Made by a program: the position numbers and the translations under genes. Positions 24,427 to 34,035 of a stretch of 64,000 nt of DNA are shown piece after piece (position 1 is the stretch's first letter; every line of letters starts with the position of its first letter). This DNA comes from Pegoplata infirma (Eukaryota; Arthropoda; Insecta; Diptera; Anthomyiidae). The notes beneath the pieces are model-generated. The model saw only the letters and a program-made list of their open reading frames with translations. It was not told the origin of the DNA and did not search any database. Location: assembly GCA_963921195.1 (NCBI GenBank), contig OY992537.1:174795021-174859020 (forward strand). Direction: 5' to 3'.

Positions 24427-25425
24427 ACACCGTCCAACAAATTGCAACTTTTGGCTGTACACATGAACCGGACCCGAAAATTCGGAAAGTTGGGCCAAAA
24501 AAAAAATACCAGTGTCTCTCAGTTTTTTTAGATCAATTCGCGTTTTCGCGAAAAATGCAACAAAAAAAAAAAAAACGTTTCACAATAGAAAAAAATTATG
24601 CTATTCAGAAAATGGGGTTAAAAAAAATAATTTGCGTACTCGCGAAAAATGTAATTATTTAAAAAAAAAAAAATACTAATTACACCCGTTTTCAATAGTT
24701 TCTTTTTCATTATTATTTTTTACATAAAAAAGTACAATAAGTTTTCAAATAATATTTTGTCATCATAATATTATTTAAGTCAAATTTTATATTCTATACT
24801 TATAAAAATAAAAATAGTTCAATAAATTTTTTCAAATTGCATTTTTCCCAAATTAATTTGAAAAAATTAGGTGAATATTTTATTTTTAGTCCCACTTTTC
24901 CAATGTAGTAAAATTTTTTTTAAGTGTGCAAAAAAATGCATTTTCGCGAAAACGCGAATAGATACATCAAACATTGGGAGACAAGAAAATTTTATTTTTA
25001 GCAATTTTTGTATAAGGACTGTAATTCTACTGTAAATCATTTATGGTTTATATTTATAAAAAATTATGCAATACATTTTTTCAAAATTTCATTTTTCGTG
25101 AATTAATATGGAAAAACTAGAACAATACTTTATTTTAAGCCATATTTTCGGAATGTAGTAAATTTTTTCAAGTGTGCAAAAAAAATGCATTTTCGCGAAA
25201 ACACGAATAGATATAGAAAAACCGGGAAACACAAGAATGTTATTTTGAGCCCCACTTTCTAAAAAGCGAACATTTTTTTTACATTGTAAATTTTTTTTTT
25301 TTGCGTTTTTCGCGAAAACGCGAATTGATTTAGAAAAACTGGGAGACACGAGTATTTTTTTTTTTGGCCCTACTTTCAGAATTTTCGGGTCCGGTCCATG
25401 TGTACAAAAGTGTGTCGGACGGTGT
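24427..25425. mobile_element. ACACCGTCC TIR element with repeated TTTTCGCGAAAA motifs
   Basis: Left end ACACCGTCCAACA is inverted as TGTCGGACGGTGT at 25425. Subterminal ACATGAACCGGACCCGAAAA on the left matches TTTTCGGGTCCGGTCCATGT on the right. The inside repeats a ~200-bp module with CGCGTTTTCGCGAAAA and GGGAGACA. No transposase is present. A terminal fragment of the same family lies near 3175. Confidence 0.7.
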
Positions 25426-25523
25426 AATACTTTCTCTAAAGACAAAAAAAATACCGTAGAATCTGAGACATTTTCTGTAGTAAAAGTGTCTAAGAAATAT
25501 GGGGCATTCTTTTATTAGAAAAA

Positions 25524-26305
25524 AATCTGAGATTCTTAGAAATTTTATCTATAGAAATTTGGTTTTATAAAAATGTTTTAGATAGCAAAATGTCATAAAT
25601 TCGCTTTAAAGCACAATATAAATTAATTTTATTTTTTTCGATTTTTCGTTAGCGCATAAAAAATTTAAATAAAATAAAACGTAAATACAATATTTGCATA
25701 ACTTCAGTTTTACTTGAACGAACCACAGTGGTCTAATTAAAACAATTGGCCGCATATTGAGGTTTTGGTGTACATCAAAAATTTATTTCAATTTTAACTG
25801 TGAATTTCCTTTCTTAACATCAATTATGTTTAAAGCATTTAACGAAATATTATACAGTTTAGTAAAACCACCCCCGCCCGTACCGCAAAAAAAAAATTGT
25901 ACATACTTAAATTTACAACAACAATTGTTTTATCTTAATTAACTTTAATTTTATATTAATTTAAATACAAAACAAATCATAACTTCTAATAATATTTACA
26001 AATTTCATTACATTGTATTCAAAACAAATTCATTTACACTTAAAAATATACAAATCATTAAAAAATATTTTCAATGTTGAGTTATTTATTCTTCATTCCA
26101 TTTTATATAAAATAATCTAAATATTTGTCTAACAGCAGCATCCAAAAGCAGAATCCAAAAATAGCGTCCAAAAGCAGAATCCAAAAGCAGCGTCCAAAGC
26201 AGAATAAACACACAAGCTAAATATATTTAGACATAAAAAAAAATAGACTTTGTTTTGCTTTTTTTGGATATACATAAAATAAAAAAAGCCATTCGTTGTC
26301 CAAAC
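25524..26305 (-). repeat. Right arm of the giant inverted repeat
   Basis: Inverse of 16161-16943, ending GTTGTCCAAAC. The flanks outside the two arms (GATGAAT before 16161, AAACACTT after 26305) do not show an obvious target duplication. Confidence 0.85.
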
Positions 26306-26434
26306 AAACACTTAAGCTGCTAAAATATCTTGCTATTTTCATTTAGCTTAATGTTATAAAAAAAATGGATTGGTATATTTTTGGAATAGCCATCAGACAA
26401 GAAAAAAAGATATGTCCAAGCTTTTAAACCCTGA

Positions 26435-26810
26435 AAAAAAGTTAAATTCGGCCTTGCCGAGTGTATAAATACCCTCCACCCAAAAAGTGTATTTTTTTAG
26501 AGGTTGGTTCAGTTCTTCAAGGGGAACTTTTTTCCCCCTGAGCCGATTTTGCCCATTTACGAACTTAACCTGCCTAGGATCATAAGACATATTAATGCCA
26601 AATTGCAGGAGGCTAGCTCTTTTATTTTGGACTGTATCGTGCCATCTACAGACAGACAGACTGACGGACGGTCATTCACAGAATGTCTTAGAATCGATCA
26701 TGGATCAATAATATATATACTTTATGGGGTCCCCGACCGATATTTCGATACGTTACAAACGGAATGACAAAGTGAGTATACCCCCATACTGTGGTTGGAG
26801 GATATAAAAA
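26435..26810 (-). mobile_element. mini-me/DINE-1-like element, subfamily B, full length
   Basis: From AAGTTAAATTCGGCCTTGCC to GTGGTTGGAGGATATAAAAA, with CAGACAGACAGACTGACGG, AACTTTTTTCCCCCTGAGCC and GTGAGTATACCCCCATACTG. At about 375 bp it gives the basic length of the subfamily. Confidence 0.75.
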
Positions 26811-26929
26811 TTCGCGGCAAAAATTTTTGGTAAAAAAAAATCCGCGATTTTTTTGTACAAAATAGGTTTGTACTTGTAAAAATACCACCTTGTGTCCAAT
26901 TCTGTTCACATATGCCATCCAGCATCCAA

Positions 26930-27296
26930 TTTAAAGCATTTTGTATTTTTAGGTTATGTAGAATGTATTAAAATTTGGGAGGTGTTCTTACATTTTCGTT
27001 CATAACTTTTGAACCGCTCAACCGATTTCGCTCAAATGCAATACCAAACAACTAAGGACATCAACAAGTAAATGTGCTAAGTCTCAGTCATATATGTTTA
27101 ATACTTTGGCCGTGATCACCATTTCCACAGACGGACAGACGGACAGACATCGCTAGAATGTCTTAGAATCGATCACTGATCAATAATATATATACTTTCT
27201 GGGGTGTCAGACCGATATCTCGATGAGTTACAAATGGAATGACAAACTTATAACATATATACCCTCTATCACTAACAATAAGTGGAGGGTATAAAA
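26930..27296 (-). mobile_element. mini-me/DINE-1-like element, subfamily A, truncated
   Basis: Contains TTGAACCGCTCAACCGATTT, GACGGACAGACGGACAGAC and the A-type end AGTGGAGGGTATAAAAA. The TTTTGAGTGTAA half is missing. Confidence 0.65.
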
Positions 27297-27297
27297 A

Positions 27298-27370
27298 TTA
27301 TAGAATCTGAGACTTTTTTTATACAAAAAATTTCTCAGAATCTGAGACTTTTAAAGTGCTTGAATCTAAA
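27298..27370 (+). repeat. Residual units of the 35-bp satellite
   Basis: Two units with AATCTGAGACTTTT and CTCAGAATCTGAGA, immediately after a mini-me end and 11 kb from the main array at 14570-15990. Confidence 0.7.
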
Positions 27371-27825
27371 GCTCTTTTTACACTAAAATGTGAAATTTTC
27401 TTTAAAAAGAAATAAAAAAATTTTTTGCAACCTCCTATTTGACAAGAATTCCTTGTAATTTTACAAGCTTTTTACAAAAAATTTGACAGTTTTCTTTTTT
27501 TAACAAAAAAATTTTTTATTGAAATTTTAATTTTTTTTTGTAAAATTATTTTTTCGCCCTGCCTCTGTTCTTTTATTTGCACTGTGCGTATTTGATTTTT
27601 TTTAAGAAAAAAAAATATTATCTAAAGTTTTGCGCAGATTTTTATGAGTTTATTGATTTTTGTTGGTTGTTCATGTAAAACGTTTTTTCGTGTTGTTTTC
27701 TGTTTTATCAACGACCCTGAGATTTTCTTTTATTTTCCATTTCAATTGTTAAAATTTTATGCAAGATTTTTTATTTTTTATCGAAATTTAAATAATAAAT
27801 GAAATTATTTTTCTGTTCATTTCAG
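27371..27825 (+). other. 3' part of an intron upstream of the zinc-finger exon
   Basis: AT-rich and non-coding, ending in a pyrimidine-rich tract and the acceptor TTCATTTCAG at 27816-27825. The donor exon is not recognisable upstream in this window, so the intron is either more than 27 kb long or the earlier exons are elsewhere or lost. Confidence 0.6.
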
Positions 27826-28223
27826 GTGAAAAACCACACAAGTGCCAAGTTTGCGGTAAAGCTTTTAGTCAAAGTTCCAACCTCATCACCCACTCACGTA
27901 AACATACCGGCTACAAACCATTCTCCTGTAAATTGTGTCATAAAGCGTTTCAACGTAAAGTTGATTTGCGTAGACACAAAGAAACTCAACATACAAATTT
28001 GGGTCCATTAATAGAGCGTAATATGGGTAAAGTAGAGTTTTTAGCAGCAGCAGCCGCACAGGCAGCTTCAGCGGCACAAGCAGCCGGTGATAGTGGTCAT
28101 AGTCATATGCAAAATGGTAATGGTGCTATGCAGATGTCGTCCGCGGGCCCAAACGGTACTAATGCTGCTATAAATGCTCAGTTGACAGCAATGAATTGTC
28201 AAAAAGTTTCATTGCTCGTATAA
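27826..28223 (+). CDS. sens-2: Terminal exon of a Senseless/Gfi-1 family zinc-finger transcription factor
   Basis: The exon starts right after a CAG acceptor in phase 1 (split Gly codon of a TGEKP linker). It encodes the last two C2H2 fingers: C7-x2-C10...H23-x3-H27, the linker HTGYKPF, then C35-x2-C38...H51-x4-H56. Contact-helix segments QSSNLIT and RKVDLRR are hallmarks of Senseless/Gfi-1 proteins, nuclear DNA-binding regulators of cell fate, notably in the nervous system. The wording [20 protein letters not shown] fits sens-2 better than sens from memory. After the fingers comes an Ala/Gln-rich region ([14 protein letters not shown]) and a low-complexity Met/Asn/Gly tail ending in TAA at 28221-28223. 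Earlier exons with the other fingers are not in view, so this is a partial gene; it could also be a retained fragment. The frame itself is undamaged through both fingers. Confidence 0.7.
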
Positions 28224-28463
28224 CATCAGCAACAACAACAGCATGAACAACAACATCAGCAGCACCAGCAACATCATCCCCATCATCATCTTCCACCGCC
28301 CCAGCATCATACACAGTTGCTAATGCATTCACAAATGCAACCATCATCTAATCACAATCATCATGTTACCCATGTACTCAGCAGGCCAGAACAACGAACA
28401 TGTGCAATACTAAATACTACAGTTATAGAAAAGACACAAAATTTTAATTTATTTATAACTTAA
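28224..28463 (+). other. In-frame Gln/His-rich extension after the TAA of the zinc-finger exon
   Basis: Directly after the stop at 28221-28223 the same frame stays open for 79 codons to a TAA at 28461-28463. It begins with alternating CAG/CAA/CAT codons giving runs such as HQQQQQHEQQ, then HHPHHH, PPPQHH, LLMHSQMQ. The composition is that of transcription-factor low-complexity tails. Either the TAA arose from CAA (one C-to-T change, real or a sequencing error), or the stop is read through, or the tail is reached by alternative splicing. Confidence 0.6.
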
Positions 28464-29059
28464 GATAACAAATTTAACAGAGGAAAAAATTCGTTAAAAT
28501 AATGTTTTTTTTTTGTTAAAAACACAATATCAAGTTTATATAGAAATTGCGTTTGTAAAAAAAAACATCTCTGAATAAGAATTCAAAAAGAAAAGAAAAT
28601 CTAAAAACCGAGGGCTCCTTTCGGACCGTTTTTGTAAAATTAAGAAATTTTGTGCTAAAATTTTTTTTTTTTTCACAAAAAGTACGAATGAAAAAAAATA
28701 TTGTGAAAAAATTTTTAGCGAAAAAACTTTTGAGTAAAAAAATGTCATTCCATGTCGTTCCTTTGTTCGATTCCATTTCGTTCCCTTTTCTATTCCATTT
28801 CTTTCGTTGTACAATTTCATTTCGTTCCATGTAGGTTTTATCCTTTTCAGTGTAACGTTAAATAATTTAAAAAAAATAATTTTTATCTCATTACCCAACA
28901 GGAAAAAGAGGATCGGTTCATCCGAAATCATCTGTCCTGTAAATAGCGGAAACAGGACATCTCACTAAACTCAAAAATACTTATCCCGCAAAAATACTTA
29001 TCCCGCAGAAAATTGAACATATCTAAAAAGTTTTTTAACATTTTCTAAGACCCACAATT
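28464..29059. other. Downstream flank / possible 3' UTR
   Basis: AT-rich. It has a short degenerate tandem of TTCCATTTCGTTCC at about 28748-28832 and two copies of AAAATACTTATCCCGCA near 28973-29003. No further exon was recognised. Confidence 0.45.
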
Positions 29060-32000
29060 AGTATTGGGTTTTCTATAGAAAAATTTTTGCTGTCGATAAT
29101 TATAAAATTTTCTATAGAAAATTTTTTGTTATCGATAATAATAAAATTTTCTATAGAACATTTTTTGTTATCGATAATTATAAAATTTTCTATAGAAAAT
29201 TTTTTCTTATCGATAATTATAAAATTTTCTACAGAAAATTTTTTGTTATCGATAATTATAAAATTTTCTATAGAAAATTTTTTGTTATCGATAATTATAA
29301 AATTTTCTACAGAAAATTTTTTGCTATTGACAATTATTAAATTTGCTATAGAAAATTTTTTGTTATCGATAATTATAAAATTTTCTATACAAAAATTTTT
29401 GCTATCGATATTTATAAAACTTTCTATAGAATTTTGTTTTATCGATAGCTTTAGAATTTTCTACAGAAAATTTTTTGTTATCGATAATAAGAATTTTTTA
29501 TAGAAAATTTTTTGTTAACATTTTTGTAATCGATAACTATTGAATTTTCTATAGAAATTTTTTTGTTATCGATAACTATAGAATTTTCTATAGAAAATAT
29601 TTTGTTATCGATAACGACACAATTTTCTTAAGAAAATTTATTGTTATCGATAACTATATAATTTTCTATAGAACATTTTTGTTATCGATATTTATAGAAT
29701 TTTCTATAGGAAATTTTTTGTTATCGATAATTATAAAATTTTCTATAGAAAATTTATTGTTATTGATAAATAAAACGTTTTCTATGGAAAATTTTTTGTT
29801 ATCGATAATTATAAAATTTTCTATAAAAATTTTTTGTTATCGATAACTATAGAATTTTCTATAGAAAATTTGTTGTTATCGATAACTATAGAATTTTCTA
29901 TAGAAATTTTTTTGTTATCGATAACTATAAAATTTTCTATAGAAAATTTCTTGTTATCGATAACTATATAAATTTCTACAGACAATTTTTTGTTACCGAT
30001 AACTTTAGAATTTTCTATATAAATTTATTTGTTATCGATGATTATAAAATTGTCTATATAAAATTTTTTGTCATCGATAATTATAAAATTTTTCGTTATC
30101 GATAATTATAAAATTTGCTATAGAAAACTTTTTGTTGTCGAAAATTATAAAATTTGCTATAGAAAACTTTTCGTTATCGATAACTAAAGAGTTTTCTATA
30201 GAATTTTTTTTACTATCGATAACTAAAGAGTTTTCCATAAAAAATTTTAAATATAGAAAATTTATTTTAATCGATAACTATAGAATTTTCTATAAATTTT
30301 TTTTTGTTATCGATAACTTTAGAATTTTCTATAGAAAATTTTTTGTTACCGATAATTATAGAATTTTCTATAGAAATTTATTTGTTATCAATAACCATAA
30401 AATTTTTTAAAGACAATTTTTCGTTATCGATAACTATAAAATTTTCTGTAGAAAATATTTATGTATCGATAACTATAGTTTTCTATAGAAAATTTTTTGT
30501 TATCGATAATTACAAAATTTTCTAAAGAAAATTTTTTGTTATCGATAATTATAAAATTTTCTATAGAACATTTTTTGTTATCGATAATTATAAAATTTTC
30601 AATAAAAAATTTTTTGTTATCGATAAGTATTAAATTTTCTATAGAAAATTTTTTGTTATCGATAATTATAAAATTTTCTATAGGAAATTTTTTGTTATCG
30701 ATATTTATAAAATTTTCTATAGAAAATTTTTTGTTATCGATAACTATAGAATTTTCTATAGAATTTTTTTATCGATAGCTTTAGAATTTTCTATAGAAAA
30801 TTTTTTGTTACCGATAACTATAGAATTTTCTATAGAAAATTTTTTGTTATCGATAATATATAGAGTTTTTTATAGAAAATTTTTTGTTATCGATTATTAT
30901 AGAATTTTCTATGGAAATTTTTTTGCTATCGATAACTATGGAATTTTCTATAGAATTTTTTTTTTTTTTGTTTTCGATAACTATAGAATTTTCTATAGAT
31001 TTTTTTTTTTTTTTGTTTTCGATAACTATAGAATTTTCCATAGAAAATTATTTGTTATAAAAAACTATAAAATTTTTTATAGAAAATTTTTTGTCATCGA
31101 TAACTGTAGAATTTTTGTTGTCGATTACTATACAGTTTTTTTGTTTTTTTAAATATTTTGTTACCGATAACTATAGAATTTTCTATAATTTTTTTTTTAA
31201 TTTTATTAAAAGTGAATTTAAAAAATGTTTGTAAAGAGTTTTATAGAATTTTTTTGTTATCGAAACTATTGAATTTTCTTTAGAAAATTTTTTGTTAATG
31301 ATAACTATAGAATATTCTATAGAAAATATTTTGTTATCGATAACTATAGAATATTCTATAGAAAATATTTTGTTATCGACAATTATAGAATTTTCTATAG
31401 AAAATTTTTTGTTATCGATAAAAAAATTTTCTATTGAAATTTTTTTGTTATCGACAACTATAAAATTTTCTATAGAAAATTGTTTGTTATCGATAACTAT
31501 TGAATTTTATATAAAAAAATTTTTGTTATCGATAACCATAGAATTTTCTATAGAACATTTTTTATTATCGATAGCTATAAAATTTTCTATAGAAAATTTT
31601 TACTATCGATAACTATAGAATTTTCTATAGAAAATTTTTTGTTATCGATATTTATAAAATTTTCTATAGAAAATTTTTTGTTAACGATAACTAAAGAAGT
31701 TTCTATAGAAATGTTTTGCTATCGATAACTGTAGAGTTTTTTATAGAAATTTTTTTGTTTTCGATTGCTATGGAATTTTCTATAGAAAATTTTTTGTTAA
31801 TGATAAAAAAGTTATCTATAGACAATTTTTTGTCATCGACAACTATAGAATTTTCTATAGAAAATTGTTTGTTATCGATAACTATAAAATTTTCTATAGA
31901 AAATTGTTTACTATCGATAACTATAGAATTTGCTACAGAAAATTTTTTGTTATCGATAACTATAGAATTTTTTTGTTATAAAAAACTATAAAATTTTCTA

Positions 32001-32643
32001 TAGAAAATTTTTTGTTGTCGATTACTATGCAATTTTCCATAGAAAATTTTTTGTTACCGATAACTATAGAATTTTCTATAGAATTTTTTTTATCGATAAC
32101 AATAGAATTTTCTATAGAAAATTTTTTGTAATCGATAACAATAGAATTTTCTATAGATTTTTTTTTGTTATCGAGAACTATAGAGTTAACTAAAGAAAAT
32201 GTTTTGTTATCGATAACTTTAAAAGTTTCTATAGAACTTTTTTATCGATAACTACAGAATTTTCTTTAGACATTTATTTTATCGATAACTATAAATTTTC
32301 TTTAGAACATATTTTGTAATCGATACTATAGAATTTTTTTGTTATCGATAACTATAGAATTTCTGTAGAAAATTTTTTGTTATCGATAACTATAGAAAAT
32401 TTTGTGTTACCGATAACTATAAAATTTTATATAAATTTTTTTTTCTTTAAAAATTTTTTGTTATCGATAACTATAGAGTTTTCTATAGACAATTTTTTGT
32501 TATCGATAACTATAAAACTTTCTACAAAATAATGCTTGATATCGATTACTATAGAGTTTTTTTGTTATCGATAACTAAAGAGTTTCTATAAAAAATGTTT
32601 TGTTATCGATTCTATAAACATTTTTTTGTTATCGATAACTATA
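29060..32643 (+). repeat. 39-bp TATCGATA satellite, array 1
   Basis: About 90 units of 39 bp. The unit is AATTTTCTATAGAAAATT (a perfect 18-bp palindrome) joined by TTTTG to GTTATCGATAAC (a perfect 12-bp palindrome) and TATAG. Many units keep TATCGATA exactly. The first and middle parts often carry ATAATTATAAAA instead of ATAACTATAGAA. Because 39 is a multiple of three, long meaningless open frames appear across it; they encode the repeat and are not genes. Confidence 0.9.
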
Positions 32644-32859
32644 GAAGCCAGGGTTAAGAGATTTCCTCACAATAGTGGTTGGTACGTGGTTTGGGTACGT
32701 GTGACATCAAGGATCGGTCAATTTTCCTGCAGGGTAGATATCAAGAGAACTTTTTATTCTATTTTACCAATTTTACTACTAAAAAATGTAAACTTCTTAA
32801 TTTAGTATGAAGGTCTTTATTAGAGTTCGTTTGGTGACTATGTCACTTCATCTGTTTAT
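32644..32859 (+). repeat. Conserved flank following satellite array 1
   Basis: GAAGCCAGGGTTAAG, TTTCCTCAC, GGATCGGTCAATTT and TGCAGGGTAGATATCAA recur in the same order after array 2 (53036-53180). It is the start of a segmental duplication. Confidence 0.75.
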
Positions 32860-33827
32860 CGGATATCATCGTTTTTTTAAAGGATTTAGGGGAGCTAAAA
32901 AGAATGCCGGTATTTTTTTGGAAAAATTTTTACTCCTTGGGGTGGTTCAAAGCATCTGAAAACGCGGATTTTGAGCAGATTTTTCTGCAGAGAAAAAACG
33001 GCTGAATATATTGCAAATCTGATTTCACCAGTCGATTCTACAGCAAAAATTAATAGAATAGCAGTTTTTTGAACTCTTAAAAAAAGTTACAATAACCCAC
33101 AGCAGGGGGCGGAAAAATCGATTTTTTTGAAACAAATTTAAATTTATTTTTTAATCATGCATGATAAAGAGGCAGTTATTGCTAAGAAAATTGGTACAAA
33201 AAGCACGTTTCTATCACAACCCATTAAAAAGTTATAAGGCTTTAAAGTTTTTTTCTAATGGCAAAATTATAAAACACTGACCGAAATTTGAAAAATTTTT
33301 GGATGGTTTAGCGGTCTGGACACTCGTTTTCGATTTTCCTCGCAATGCTGATTCCAAATCTGGTTTCCAAAATATTCCGTAACGTCAGGTTTTTGAGATA
33401 ATTGAGGTCAAAGTTCACAAAAAACGCATTTTTGTGCATTATTGAGAGCATTTTTTTGTGATGTTTTTGGATGATACCCAGCAAAACTTTGGTAATGGGT
33501 GGTGATTATATAACACATTACCAGGTAATGTATATACCTTATTTGTAGCATTATTTTAGGATGTCTTACCAAACATTTGTTCCACAACGTATTATTTTCA
33601 AGTGAAAAATAATGCATTACTAATAATTTGCTACGTAATGCATGATTATCGGAAAAAATGTATTTCATATTTATTATTTCTAAACATTAAATCATGGATG
33701 ACTTATATTTGGTTACATTATGTATTATTTGAAAGTTTGAAATAATGCATTATTAATAATTTGATGCATAATGCATTACAAAAACATAAAAAATAATTAA
33801 TTTATAAAAATATGCATAAGTTTAAAC

Positions 33828-33935
33828 TAGAGATGGGCTCACGACTGGAAATTTCTAACGACACACACTCACGAGCATATTTTATCTACTTACACTCACT
33901 TACAATCACGTGAGTAAATTTAATACAAAATTACT
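33828..33935 (+). mobile_element. Remnant of a TAGAGATGGGC MITE
   Basis: TAGAGATGGGCTCACGACTG, ACACACTCACGAGC and AATCACGTGAGTAAATTTAA match the complete MITE at 36757-37318. It follows GTTTAAAC, close to the GTTTAAAA target of that copy. Its right end was not found. Confidence 0.6.
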
Positions 33936-34035
33936 TTTTCACTACTTGTAACACCTTATATATTATCTTCTGGTATGCTATATTATTTCATTTCTTGTAA
34001 CCTATAAAATATCATATATTTTACACCTTACTCGT

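Noticed and set aside
16161..26305. Maverick/Polinton (long TIRs, large spacer)
   Set aside because: No DNA polymerase B, integrase, ATPase or capsid-like frame in the spacer.
27799..28011. Alternative frame over the zinc-finger exon
   Set aside because: It begins before the splice acceptor and is out of frame with the two intact C2H2 fingers.
29087..31991. Long open frames across the TATCGATA satellite, with period-13 peptides
   Set aside because: The unit length (39) is a multiple of three, so a repeat lacking stops in one frame stays open. No domain, and frames exist on both strands.
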